From an uncultured Clostridia bacterium (GTDB lineage: Bacteria > Bacillota > Clostridia > TANB77 > CAG-508): 29,887 nucleotides of DNA. The stretch lies in assembly GCA_948560265.1 (NCBI GenBank), contig CAOXTD010000002.1:24634-54520 (forward strand), read 5' to 3'. Below the pieces are notes generated by a model. The model made no database searches, was not told the origin of the DNA, and saw only the letters and a program-made list of their open reading frames with translations. Position 1 is the stretch's first letter; every line of letters begins with the position of its first letter. This document shows positions 8,821-16,714 of the stretch, one piece after another. Position numbers and translations under genes: made by a program.

Positions 8821-10177
8821 ATTCAAAATTATTAATTAAAGTATAAAGATGTTTCCCACTAGATCTTTTGCTCTTTCTATGTTTATAAGACTTTGAATTT
8901 TTGCTTGTACGACCACGGGTTCTAGGCTTGTTTTTTGATCTTAATAGAGCAAAAAGTAAATACAAAGTAACAATAATTAAAGAAATACGCAATAATAAAG
9001 AAAGTGTATTAGAAGGAAGTACAGTATCTCCAGCGATTAAATCCGAGGAATAGTTTTTTCCATCTATTGTATAAGTAATTGTTCCTACCTTACTACCAAT
9101 TGATATAGGAGCCTTTAATTTATCTATCACAATTTCTGGTTTCAAAGTCTTCATGTTTTCATCTTTATCAACTAATGTTTCAATATTATCTTTTATTAAT
9201 ACTTTCAAATTTTTTGTTTCTTTAGTTGCGCTAGCAACTTCAACTTCTTGTAAGACAGTATTTTTCTCTTGAAGAGTTTTTATAGAATAATGTTCAAAAG
9301 CATAATCCAATAAAGTAATTGTATCTAAAAACTTCTCACTTAATCCCTCTTTCGTAAACTCAGCTCCCAAAACAACGCTAATAACTTCCATATTGTCCTT
9401 TTTAGCAGAAGCAACTAAGCAATTCCCTGCTTCGCCAGTATAGCCTGTTTTAACTCCAGTAGCATCAGGATAATAGTAATTACTCTTAGATTTACTAGTA
9501 TTTTTAATTAATAAATCATTTGTAGTTTTAAAAGTACGATCTGCTTTCGAATACTTATTAGTAGCTGGTAGAGTATATTGCGTTTTTTGTACGATTTTGC
9601 GAAAGGTAGAATTTTTCATAGCATACCTGCCAATCAATGCTAAATCATAGGCTGTAGAAACATGATTTTTATTATGAATACCATTTGGATTTACAAAATG
9701 TGTATTTTTACATCCGATTTCTTTTGCCTTCTCATTCATTAAATCGGAAAATTTGCTGACACTGCCAGATATATGCTCAGCAAGTACAATAGCAACATCA
9801 TTTGCAGAAGGAATTAGCAAGACATTTAATAATTGTTCAACAGTAAGTTCTTCGCCTTCTTTAATGTTAGCAATAACATAATCAGGAGGAATAGAATGAA
9901 TAGCATTACGGCTAACTGTTGCTACATCTGTTAATTCACAATTTTCTAGCACTAAAATAGCAGTCATAATTTTAGTAGTACTAGCAGGATATCTTACTTG
10001 ATTTGCATTTTTTTCATACAAAATTTTTCCAGAATTGGCTTCCATTAAAATACAAGAAGGAGAACCTACGGAAACAGCATTTGTAGAGGTATTAGATGCA
10101 AAGGAGGTGGTTATAAAAGTTGACAGAAATAAAATAGTCAACATGAAAAATAATATATACTTTGATTTTTTTATCAT
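8819..10177 (-). CDS. D-alanyl-D-alanine carboxypeptidase, DacF/PBP5-like
   Basis: A serine peptidase of family S11 that trims the terminal D-Ala from peptidoglycan stem peptides outside the cell. A signal peptide (about residues 1-27) is followed by all three active-site motifs: STTK at 66-69 (nucleophile Ser66, Lys69), SAN at 124-126 and KTG at 243-245. A PBP5-C-like beta domain follows (about residues 290-385). The end is a transmembrane helix near residues 392-412 and a very basic tail with many Arg, Lys and Ser. Most PBP5 relatives use an amphipathic C-terminal helix, so this true membrane anchor plus cationic tail is a variant. RBS GAGGT lies 8 nt upstream of the ATG. The gene is divergent from comEA. 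Confidence 0.92.
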   Translation of the reverse strand: MIKKSKYILFFMLTILFLSTFITTSFASNTSTNAVSVGSPSCILMEANSGKILYEKNANQVRYPASTTKIMTAILVLENCELTDVATVSRNAIHSIPPDYVIANIKEGEELTVEQLLNVLLIPSANDVAIVLAEHISGSVSKFSDLMNEKAKEIGCKNTHFVNPNGIHNKNHVSTAYDLALIGRYAMKNSTFRKIVQKTQYTLPATNKYSKADRTFKTTNDLLIKNTSKSKSNYYYPDATGVKTGYTGEAGNCLVASAKKDNMEVISVVLGAEFTKEGLSEKFLDTITLLDYAFEHYSIKTLQEKNTVLQEVEVASATKETKNLKVLIKDNIETLVDKDENMKTLKPEIVIDKLKAPISIGSKVGTITYTIDGKNYSSDLIAGDTVLPSNTLSLLLRISLIIVTLYLLFALLRSKNKPRTRGRTSKNSKSYKHRKSKRSSGKHLYTLINNFE

Positions 10178-10313
10178 ATTAGTAACCTCACGTTTTTATC
10201 TATTTTAATGTATGTAAGTTGTTCAAATTTAGAAGTATAAAACAGATATAACTATATACGAAAATATAAATAATTGCAAGTGAGGAACAAAAAAATAAGA
10301 AAGGATAATTATA

Positions 10314-11057
10314 ATGAATAATTTAACAATTAAACAAAAGGTAATAGTAGGAGTGATAATAGTAGTGATGGTCTTAATTATCGGCATCTACGGCTACAGT
10401 ATCATTGAAAAAGAGGATAGTTGGGAAGAGAGTGCTTTAGAAGTGGAGGAAAATTTGCAAAGTGAAGTATTAAATCAAGAAGAAAATAATATAGAAAGCT
10501 CAAATAATTTAATAGAACAAGGAAATATGAGCGAGAAAAATAGTATAGAAGAACAAAAAAATGGATACGAAAATTTAGAGGGGAAAATTGTTGTACATAT
10601 CACAGGAGCAGTTCAAAAAAAGGGAATTTTAGTATTACAAGAAGGAGCAAGAATTGCTGATGCTATCGATAGCGCTGGAGGCAGTACAGAAGCAGCAGAT
10701 TTAGATGAAGTAAATTTAGCTTATGTATTACAAGATGGACAAAAAATTTATATTCCCAGTAAAGAAGATAAGGTAAAGTTAGAAAACAAAGCGTATATTA
10801 CAAGTGAAAGTGGCAATAATGTAATTGTACAAACTGTAAGCACAGAAAAGAATGGAGGAAGTGGAAAAGTGAATATTAATACAGCAACTCAAAATGAATT
10901 GGAAAATTTACCAGGAATTGGTCCATCTATTGCCAGTAGAATTATTGAGTATAGAGATCAAAATGGAAAATTTAGCAAGGTAGAAGATTTACAAAATGTA
11001 AAGGGTATTGGTGATGCAAAATTTAATAATATAAAAGAATATGTGATGGTGCAATAG
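10314..11057 (+). CDS. comEA: ComEA-like competence DNA receptor
   Basis: A 247-aa protein with one N-terminal transmembrane helix (about residues 9-29), an acidic Asn/Glu-rich linker, an SLBB domain (about residues 90-150: VVHITGAVQKKG ... LAYVLQDGQKIYIPS) and a C-terminal double helix-hairpin-helix (about residues 184-247: VNINTATQNELENLPGIG, then VKGIGDAKFNNI). The SLBB plus HhH layout is that of Gram-positive ComEA, the membrane-anchored double-stranded DNA receptor for transformation. No comEC or comEB follows here; a structured intergenic region and the acyltransferase come next. RBS AAAGGAT. Confidence 0.9.
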   Translation: MNNLTIKQKVIVGVIIVVMVLIIGIYGYSIIEKEDSWEESALEVEENLQSEVLNQEENNIESSNNLIEQGNMSEKNSIEEQKNGYENLEGKIVVHITGAVQKKGILVLQEGARIADAIDSAGGSTEAADLDEVNLAYVLQDGQKIYIPSKEDKVKLENKAYITSESGNNVIVQTVSTEKNGGSGKVNINTATQNELENLPGIGPSIASRIIEYRDQNGKFSKVEDLQNVKGIGDAKFNNIKEYVMVQ

Positions 11058-11085
11058 TTATAAAATAATAACATTGGTATAAATA

Positions 11086-11202
11086 ATACTTGAATAGTAT
11101 TTACCTTTTTGCTTTTTAAATGACCGAGGCAGCTAGCAAGTGAAAAGGAGAATTTCAGCTTGATACTTTTCAAAACTGCAAAAGCAAGTACTATTCAAGT
11201 AT
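11086..11202. repeat. Long imperfect palindrome between comEA and acyltransferase
   Basis: Perfect 14-bp outer arms, ATACTTGAATAGTA (11086-11099) and TACTATTCAAGTAT (11189-11202), enclose nested inner arms: TTGCTTTT / AAAAGCAA (near 11109-11116 and 11180-11187) and TGAAAAG / CTTTTCA. No credible ORF lies inside. It could be a bidirectional terminator or structured RNA for the two converging genes, or a MITE-like element. I see no clear target-site duplication. Confidence 0.6.
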
Positions 11203-11237
11203 ATCTATTATAAAATTAGTAAAACATCATATTTTGT

Positions 11238-12297
11238 CTAGCTTATTTTGGCCTTTTTAGATTCTCCATATAAAATTGGTAAGAATTTACTAACTATTTT
11301 ATAAGCTAAAAGCGACAAAGCAATTGCAGTCATAGCCATGAGTAAAGCTAAAGAAAGTTGAACAAATATATTGCCAGTCTTTAAATAGGTGGAAATAATT
11401 CCTAACTTACTTTGAAATACAACTAATGGCATTTTGTGTACGACCAAAATAGGAATAGTATGTTTTCCTAAATAAGAAAGTATTTTGTATTTCTCAAAGA
11501 ATGAAAACAAATAACAATATCCTATTAAAGAAAAAGTGGCAGATAAAATAAATATTATATAACTATTTTGGTAATTATTATTCATACAACTAATACGACC
11601 ATTAAAAAGATGAATGACAAAACCAAAACCTAAAGTAATTATCGTTAGTACTATTTTTAGTTTTTTAGTAGGCATTGGTAATTGCTTTAACTGATGACCT
11701 AAAAAATAGAAAAATAACATCACTAAAGCAGTTTCAAATCCAAAAGGATAGGCTTTATTCAAGAAGAGATAGACAATTCCTCCTATTAATAAAAAAAATA
11801 AAGATAGTACTAAACTTTTAAACTTGAAATTACCAGTCTTTTCATATACTAATTTTGCAATCACTACTACTAAAAAATAACAAGGCAAAAACCACAAAGG
11901 TGAATTTTGAACTAAAACATCACCATGCCCACTTCCATAGAAGATGGTTAATAAAGAAGACATTATATTATTTGAAGTTGCTTCTGCATTTCCTAAAGTG
12001 GATTGTATATTTCCGGCAAACAGATAGTAAGGAATTAAAGAAAGAATAGCAAACACAAAATAAGGTATTAAAATTCTTTTAGCTTTTCTTTTAATAAAAG
12101 CAATTAAACTTTCTTCTTTCTTTTCTTGAAATAAATAACCAGAAATAAAGAAAAACAAAGGCACATAAAAAGAAGACAAGTACCTAGATAAACCAGTAAG
12201 TCCTTTAGAATAGCCGAATAGCGTGCCCAAATACAATTAAGAATATAGCAAAACCTCTTAAAATATTAATCCATTCAATTTGTTTACTTTTTTCCAT
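11238..12297 (-). CDS. Acyltransferase-3 family membrane enzyme, read through one CGG +1 shift
   Basis: An integral membrane O-acyltransferase of the acyltransferase_3 family, which modifies surface polysaccharides or peptidoglycan. The reading frame starts at ATG 12295-12297 (GTGGAG upstream) and gives the classic N-terminus IEWINILRGFAIFLIVFGH, with catalytic-type His25. At codon 28 (CGG, 12216-12214) the frame must move +1, giving HAI-G-YSKGLTGLSRYLSSF, then VPLFFFISGYLF, the next family motif. Without the shift the frame hits TAA two codons after the CGG. The joined protein is 352 aa with about ten membrane segments. No other lesion is visible. The gene is the leftmost host gene before the tRNA-fMet and integrated element. 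Confidence 0.85.
12214..12216 (-). other. Recoding site 1: in-frame CGG read as CGGC = Gly
   Basis: On the minus strand GCT ATT CGG CTA TTC TAA. Skipping C gives ATT GGC TAT TCT AAA (I-G-Y-S-K). It is codon 28 of the acyltransferase and the only such site in the chromosomal part of the window. Confidence 0.8.
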
Positions 12298-12457
12298 AAA
12301 TACTGCTCCACAAAATTTAATTATAATTTTTATGTAATAGAATGTTTACATTATATCATATTTATTTTAGTATGAGGAATATTTTAGAAATTATTGAATA
12401 AAATATAAAGGTAGGCATAAGAATTTTAGTTCAAAAAGAATTTTTAAATGAAATGTC

Positions 12458-12486
12458 TTGACAATATGTGCAAAAGGAAGTATACT
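12458..12486 (+). promoter_or_regulatory. Consensus promoter of the tRNA-fMet gene
   Basis: TTGACA (12458-12463), a 17-nt spacer, TATACT (12481-12486). The tRNA begins at 12514, 27 nt downstream. This is the strongest promoter match in the window, as expected for a stable RNA gene. Confidence 0.85.
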
Positions 12487-12513
12487 TAAAAGGTAGACAA
12501 TTTAATTAAACAT

Positions 12514-12551
12514 CGCGGGGTGGAGCAGTTGGCAGCTCGTCGGGCTCATAA
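12514..12551 (+). tRNA. tRNA-fMet(CAT), 5' half only
   Basis: CGCGGGG acceptor strand, TG, D stem GAGC/GCTC with loop AGTTGGCA, base 26 G, anticodon strand TCGGG and anticodon loop CTCATAA (anticodon CAT). The unpaired first acceptor base C and the GGG before the loop are initiator features. The next bases should be CCCGA closing the stem, but the sequence reads ATACCGACAT and no T-arm or acceptor 3' half follows within the window. The gene is therefore interrupted exactly at the 3' edge of the anticodon loop, a common crossover point for tyrosine integrases. The 3' half may lie at the far end of the element. Confidence 0.85.
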
Positions 12552-12640
12552 ATACCGACATATAAAAATGCCATAAGCTTTGCAATACGTGATTTTTTTA
12601 TGCAAATGCTTGTAGCAGTAAAAATATCCAATAATTAGTT

Positions 12641-12680
12641 TAACAGAATTTAACAGAATTGTAAAGAATTAAAAAGAATT
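12641..12680 (+). repeat. Four tandem 10-bp repeats near the element end
   Basis: TAACAGAATT, TAACAGAATT, GTAAAGAATT, AAAAGAATT-type units lie in direct tandem about 90 bp from the tRNA junction. The 10-bp helical period and position fit arm-type binding sites of a tyrosine integrase or excisionase. This role is inferred. Confidence 0.6.
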
Positions 12681-12766
12681 AAATTATATAAAAATTTGAA
12701 AAAAATTAGGGATTTAATAGGGATAAGTCAAAATAAAAAGAAATAAAATTAGGGATAATTATTTTC

Positions 12767-12796
12767 TTACTCTCTCTAGCAAAATAGAGAAAGTAA
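12767..12796. repeat. 12-bp hairpin in the element's leading region
   Basis: TTACTCTCTCTA / TAGAGAAAGTAA pairs at 11 of 12 positions around a GCAAAA loop. There is no T-run directly after it, so it is probably a protein-binding palindrome or RNA structure and not a terminator. Confidence 0.5.
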
Positions 12797-12822
12797 TAAT
12801 TGGGAATAATTACCCCTCTTTT

Positions 12823-12849
12823 TTTATCCCTAAAAAAATTAGGGATAAA
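12823..12849. repeat. Perfect 11-bp inverted repeat (operator-like)
   Basis: TTTATCCCTAA (12823-12833), a five-A loop, then TTAGGGATAAA (12839-12849). It combines two iteron copies head to head, 50 nt before the small DUF3789-like gene, which fits an operator or origin element. Confidence 0.55.
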
Positions 12850-12898
12850 TTTTAAACTGAATATCCCTTCCCTATTTTATAAAAGGTGGTGTTTAAAA

Positions 12899-13024
12899 TT
12901 GTTTTTGATAGGTTTATTTATAGGACTTGTATTAGGCTCTAATATAAGTCTTTTTTTATATGCTTTGATTATAGCTGGCAAACAAGCAGATGAACAGTTA
13001 GAAAATATGATAGAAGTGAGGTAA
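12899..13024 (+). CDS. Small single-helix membrane protein, DUF3789-like
   Basis: A 41-aa peptide starting at TTG 12899 with AGGTGGTG placed about 7 nt upstream. Starting further upstream in the same frame would read through the inverted repeat. It is one hydrophobic segment (FLIGLFIGLVLGSNISLFLYAL) followed by a short charged tail (AGKQADEQLENMIEVR). Tiny proteins of this shape (DUF3789) are common at the start of Clostridia conjugative elements. Their role is unknown. The replication-initiator gene follows after 6 bp. Confidence 0.65.
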   Translation: MFLIGLFIGLVLGSNISLFLYALIIAGKQADEQLENMIEVR

Positions 13025-13030
13025 AAGATA

Positions 13031-13864
13031 GTGATTGTAGCGAGTTTATTGGCAAGTAGTAGTTTTATAATGACAAATAAAATTTTAATAAAAGCTGTTG
13101 GTACAGATGCAGCTATTTTATTAGGAGAATTATGCTCAGAATATAATTATTGGGAGCAGAGAAACGAATTAACTAATAAGCATTGGTTTTTTTCTACTCG
13201 TGAAAATATTGAGGATAATACAGGTTTATCAGAACATAAACAAAGAATGGCAATTAATATATTACTAAAGATGGAACTAATTGAAACAAAAAGAATGGGA
13301 ATTCCTTGTAAAACTTATTATAAATTAAATGAAACCAATATTTTAAATTGTTATACTAGCACACAAAAAAAGTTGATAGAAGTGCCTAAAAATTCAGTAA
13401 TTGAAAATTTAGACAACAAGAACTTAAATAATTCTAATACAAGTGATGAAGTTTTTAAAGAGCAAGACATTGAAAATTTAGATATAAATAATAATAAAAA
13501 TAAAAATAATGAAAATCACACACACGAGGCAAAGCCAATCGAAGAAAAAAAGGAATATGCAGTTAAAGTTACTATGACCGAAAAAGAGTATAATGACTTA
13601 GTTAATACTTATGGAATAGATATGGCAAAACAACTTATTGAACAATTAAGTCTGTATAAACAATCAAAAGGAAAAAGTTATGAAAGCGATTATGCTGCAA
13701 TTCTATATTGGGTAACTGAACGAGTGCATGAAATTGAAAAGAAAGATGCTAACTATAAAGCATTTAAAAACAAAACAAATAATAATAAGAAGCCTAATTT
13801 CGACCAGAGAGAATATCCCCCTGGTTTTTTTGATGGATTATATGCTAATGGAATTAGGAAATAA
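13031..13864 (+). CDS. Winged-helix replication initiator (RepA/DnaD-like)
   Basis: A 277-aa protein. Residues about 15-105 form a winged-helix domain of the replication-initiator / replisome-organiser type: LGELCSEYNYWEQRNEL, WFFSTRENIEDNTGLSEHKQ (recognition helix region), LIETKRMGIPCKTYYKLN (wing). A long Asn/Lys-rich linker is followed by a helical C-terminal domain (about residues 180-245) and the end motif FDQREYPPGFFDGLY, seen in related element-encoded initiators. It probably starts plasmid-like replication of the excised element, using the nearby TTAGGGATAA repeats. The start is GTG at 13031 with GAGG 9 nt upstream; ATG at 13070 is an alternative that would drop 13 residues. Confidence 0.65.
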   Translation: MIVASLLASSSFIMTNKILIKAVGTDAAILLGELCSEYNYWEQRNELTNKHWFFSTRENIEDNTGLSEHKQRMAINILLKMELIETKRMGIPCKTYYKLNETNILNCYTSTQKKLIEVPKNSVIENLDNKNLNNSNTSDEVFKEQDIENLDINNNKNKNNENHTHEAKPIEEKKEYAVKVTMTEKEYNDLVNTYGIDMAKQLIEQLSLYKQSKGKSYESDYAAILYWVTERVHEIEKKDANYKAFKNKTNNNKKPNFDQREYPPGFFDGLYANGIRK

Positions 13865-13882
13865 AATTATGTGGAGGGAACT

Positions 13883-14389
13883 ATGAAAAAGATATTAAAA
13901 AAATACTATGAAATGAATGATAATGAAAAGGATGATATAGAGGACTTATGTATTTTACATGAACTAGAAGAACAGTTAGTAGATTACGAAGATTTAGGAT
14001 TAGATATTGCAGATGAGGAGGTTATATTTGAGGAAGTAAAAAATATCCTACCATATAGCAATATTAAACATTCAGAAATTATTTCGAGATTATTAGAATT
14101 ATTGAGATGTAGAGATATAACTATAGATGATATTGTTGGAACTGCAACAGAAGAATTAATACAACTTATAACAGAAGATACAGGAGAGTTTAAAGATACA
14201 AAATATGAAATAATAAAAGAATTTTCATGTGGTCTTTATTATTGTGTATTTATACGACAAGGAGAAAAGTTTATTCTAATTTTTGAAAAAGACAACATTT
14301 CACATGTAGAAATGTTCAATAGTTTTGAATCAATATTACGATATGTGATTAAAAACATATTGTTGTCAGAGGGAGAATCTATTGTATAA
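13883..14389 (+). CDS. Hypothetical acidic protein
   Basis: A 168-aa protein with no family I recognise. The N-terminal half is acidic and helical (NDNEKDDIEDLCILHELEEQ), and the C-terminal half looks alpha/beta (YEIIKEFSCGLYYCVFIRQG, FILIFEKDN). I chose ATG 13883 because GGAGGG ends 4 nt before it; a GTG at 13871 would sit on top of that RBS. The 3' end overlaps the next gene by 8 bp, so the two are translationally coupled. Position after the initiator suggests an accessory regulatory role, but nothing in the sequence proves it. Confidence 0.7.
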   Translation: MKKILKKYYEMNDNEKDDIEDLCILHELEEQLVDYEDLGLDIADEEVIFEEVKNILPYSNIKHSEIISRLLELLRCRDITIDDIVGTATEELIQLITEDTGEFKDTKYEIIKEFSCGLYYCVFIRQGEKFILIFEKDNISHVEMFNSFESILRYVIKNILLSEGESIV

Positions 14390-14810
14390 TCCAGTTTTCA
14401 AAAAAATAGAATATTATCTATATAGTTATGAGTTTATTGATATGCACATAGAAGATTTGAGATTAGATTTATCTGACTTTGACTATAATCAAAATTATGG
14501 AAAGTATATTAAAAATAAAAGTAGCAGTTTAGAGGACCAAGTAATAAAGAATATTAATCTTGAAAGAAGAATCTTAAAAATAAAAAAATGGCAAAAATTA
14601 ATTACTTTTGTACTGAAAAAGTACAAGCAAACTAATTTATTATATTATCATTTCATTAATTTAAAGTATTTTCGTAAGGAAAGTCCTTTAAAAATACAAG
14701 AAAAATTAAATTTAAGTATATATGAACAAAAAGATATACAAGCTGAAATATTGCAGTATATCTTTTTTGTTGCAATAAAAAATCAAATACTAAGGGAGGT
14801 GAATTATTAA
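14382..14810 (+). CDS. ArpU/sigma-like phage-type regulator (tentative)
   Basis: A 142-aa basic protein from TTG 14382 with AGAGGGAG upstream. The N-terminal layout (FKKIEYYLYSYEFIDMHIED, then a charged helix) and the C-terminal helical region (YYHFINLKYFRKES, then IQEKLNLSIYEQKDIQ resembling a helix-turn-helix) are like the ArpU/RinA or DUF1492-type regulators of phages and integrative elements, which resemble sigma-70 region 4. The match is by pattern only. It overlaps the previous gene and precedes the PP-loop gene by 31 bp. Confidence 0.5.
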   Translation: MYNPVFKKIEYYLYSYEFIDMHIEDLRLDLSDFDYNQNYGKYIKNKSSSLEDQVIKNINLERRILKIKKWQKLITFVLKKYKQTNLLYYHFINLKYFRKESPLKIQEKLNLSIYEQKDIQAEILQYIFFVAIKNQILREVNY

Positions 14811-14827
14811 TTAAAATCTTTAAGCAA

Positions 14828-14844
14828 AGGAGGTGAACGATATA
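14828..14844 (+). promoter_or_regulatory. Strong RBS aimed at an ATA start codon
   Basis: AGGAGGTGA (14828-14836) followed by 5 nt and ATA AAG CAT. The distance from the SD core to the ATA is the optimal one. No ATG, GTG or TTG is available at this spacing. Confidence 0.6.
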
Positions 14845-15567
14845 AAGCATATAGTATCATTTAGTGGAGGTAAAGACAGTATGGCAATGTTACTAAAAAT
14901 GATAGAAAATAATATGCCAATAGATGAAATTGTATATTGTAATATAATGGCTACTTCTACCATTGGAGCAGAATATCCAGAAATGTATAAATATTTAGAT
15001 AAGGTAGATAGATATTTAATAAAAATAATAGGTAAAAAGATTACGAGGTTACAATCCCCTATAAGTTTTGAAAAACAATTCTATACTGTAAAGCAGAGAG
15101 GAAAATATGAAGGCAAGATTTATGGATTTCCTTGGAATCTAGGAGCATGGTGCAATAGTGTACTTAAAGTATCGACATTGGATAAATACTTTAAGCAACA
15201 AGGTAAATATATAAGTTACATTGGTATTGCTTATGATGAACCTAAAAGATATGAAAGATTAGCTGCAAATGAAAGAGCTCCCTTATACGAATGGAGAATG
15301 ACAGAAAAAGATTGTTTACAATATACTAAAGAAAAAGGATTATATAATCCACTCTATGATAAATTTAAAAGACTAGGATGTTGGTTCTGTGTTAAACAAG
15401 GATTAGATAGTTTGAGAATTTTGCGACACGATTATCCAGAATATTGGAAAATGATGTTAGATTGGCAAAAGGATAGTGAAGTTAAATTCAAACCTAACTA
15501 TACAATTCAGCAATTAGAAGAACGATTTATACAAGAAGATTACTTAATGGAAAATAAAGCAAGCTAA
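14842..15567 (+). CDS. PP-loop ATPase of the PAPS-reductase/DndC-like family
   Basis: A 241-aa adenine-nucleotide alpha hydrolase. The PP-loop SGGKDS is at residues 8-13 directly after the first strand (KHIVSF). Further on are a conserved Cys (LGAWCNSVLKV) and a possible metal-binding pair in KRLGCWFCVKQG. Relatives activate substrates with ATP, as in sulfate reduction, tRNA thiolation and DNA phosphorothioation. Stand-alone copies are frequent in phages and conjugative elements, and their substrate is usually unknown. AAAGGAGGTGA lies upstream. The only in-frame GTG (14833) overlaps it, whereas the ATA at 14842 is 8 nt after AGGAGG, so an ATA start is likely. Confidence 0.75.
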   Translation: MKHIVSFSGGKDSMAMLLKMIENNMPIDEIVYCNIMATSTIGAEYPEMYKYLDKVDRYLIKIIGKKITRLQSPISFEKQFYTVKQRGKYEGKIYGFPWNLGAWCNSVLKVSTLDKYFKQQGKYISYIGIAYDEPKRYERLAANERAPLYEWRMTEKDCLQYTKEKGLYNPLYDKFKRLGCWFCVKQGLDSLRILRHDYPEYWKMMLDWQKDSEVKFKPNYTIQQLEERFIQEDYLMENKAS

Positions 15568-15600
15568 TAACAAAAAATTAAAAGAAAGGAAGTTAATTAC

Positions 15601-15930
15601 TTGAAAATTTATAGAGTGATATGTTCAAATTTTGATATAGATACCGAAATAAAGACAATAACAGTAAAGACATTTTTAGATAAAGACATAGCATTAAAAT
15701 ACTTAAAGCAACAGATTAAAGAAACAAAAGAGGAAATCGAAAATGAGGACTTAGATTTTTATAGTATTGAAGAAACAGAGGAATCTTATAAAAGACATGA
15801 CCATGATAGTTCAGTTCAGGACTTAGTGGAAATATGGTTAGAAGAAGATAATACTTATGATGAAATAATATTACAGCTAGAACAAGAATTGAAAAATAAC
15901 AAGGAAAATGAAAAAATTTATGAAATGTAA
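15601..15930 (+). CDS. Hypothetical acidic protein
   Basis: A 109-aa protein starting at TTG 15601 with AAAGGAAG upstream. It has a short beta-like N-terminus (KIYRVICSNFDIDTE), then strongly acidic helices rich in Glu and Asp. It resembles small element-encoded proteins of unknown role. It overlaps the sortase gene start by 23 bp in another frame, so the two are probably coupled. Confidence 0.6.
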   Translation: MKIYRVICSNFDIDTEIKTITVKTFLDKDIALKYLKQQIKETKEEIENEDLDFYSIEETEESYKRHDHDSSVQDLVEIWLEEDNTYDEIILQLEQELKNNKENEKIYEM

Positions 15931-16645
15931 AAGCATATTTATAAAACTTTTAATGTGTGTGTTTTCTATAATCTTTGTTTTAATGTTATATATACTATTT
16001 AATGATTTTCTACAATATAGAAAAAATGAAGAAATTACTAAGGAACTAATTTCAGATGTAATTGATAAAAATGAAGAAACACAAGAATCTAAAATTGATT
16101 GGAAAAAGTTACAAGAAATAAATAATGATGTGATTGGATGGATTGAGATTAAGGGAACAAAAATTAATTATCCTATTTTACAAGATAATAGTAATCTATA
16201 TTATCTAAGACATAATTATAATAAAGAATATAGTTTAAGTGGCTCTATATTTACCACAAATAAAAATCCTTTTGAAGATGAAGAAACAACAATATATGGG
16301 CATAATATGAAAAATAAAAGTATGTTTTCCTTACTAGGTAAATATATCAATGAAGATTTTTTATATGCTCATCAACATTTTAAGATATATACCCCATATG
16401 GCAACTATGAGGCAGCTGTTTTTAGTGCATACTCAATAGCATTTGAAACAGAAAATAGTAATATAAAACAATTAGACATCAATGAAAGGATAAAGTATTA
16501 TCAGAAAGCAAGTAAATGTAAAGTATCAAATGTAGAAATTTCAGATAAAATAATAAAGTTATCTACTTGTTCATATATAAATGCAAAATATACACCAACA
16601 GAACAAAGATATTATATAGTTGCTAGTCTTACCCACATTGAATAA
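15908..16645 (+). CDS. srtB: Class B sortase
   Basis: A membrane-anchored transpeptidase that cleaves a sorting signal and links surface proteins to the wall or to each other. The N-terminal transmembrane helix is at about residues 10-31. The catalytic triad is His132 (TTIYGHNM), Cys221 (KLSTCSY) and Arg234 (TEQRYYIVASL). The approach motif INNDVIGWIEIKGTKINYPI with LQDN, YLRHN then SGSIF is typical of class B. The likely client is the large adhesin encoded 2 kb downstream in the same element. The start overlaps the end of the preceding gene, with AAGGA close to the ATG; ATG 15920 is an alternative. Confidence 0.9.
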   Translation: MKKFMKCKSIFIKLLMCVFSIIFVLMLYILFNDFLQYRKNEEITKELISDVIDKNEETQESKIDWKKLQEINNDVIGWIEIKGTKINYPILQDNSNLYYLRHNYNKEYSLSGSIFTTNKNPFEDEETTIYGHNMKNKSMFSLLGKYINEDFLYAHQHFKIYTPYGNYEAAVFSAYSIAFETENSNIKQLDINERIKYYQKASKCKVSNVEISDKIIKLSTCSYINAKYTPTEQRYYIVASLTHIE

Positions 16646-16714
16646 ATAAATTGTGAAAAAAGGGCTGACAAATTCAAAAGATCACGTTATTATTATATTA
16701 AGAGGTGATATATT

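Larger units (their letters stand above)
12706..12849 (+). repeat. TTAGGGATAA iteron-like cluster
   Basis: Copies of TTAGGGATAA or near matches occur at 12706-12713, 12718-12726, 12749-12758 and 12839-12848, with an inverted copy at 12824-12833. They form a group just upstream of the replication-initiator gene, so they may be initiator or repressor binding sites. The gene-free stretch 12552-12898 holds only these repeats, the 10-bp repeats, a TTTGCA/TGCAAA inverted repeat near 12580-12606 and the hairpin at 12767. Confidence 0.55.

Noticed and set aside
12545..12900. Group I intron in the tRNA-fMet anticodon loop
   Set aside because: I see no conserved intron core or 3' exon downstream, and coding repeats and an initiator gene follow; an integration junction fits better.
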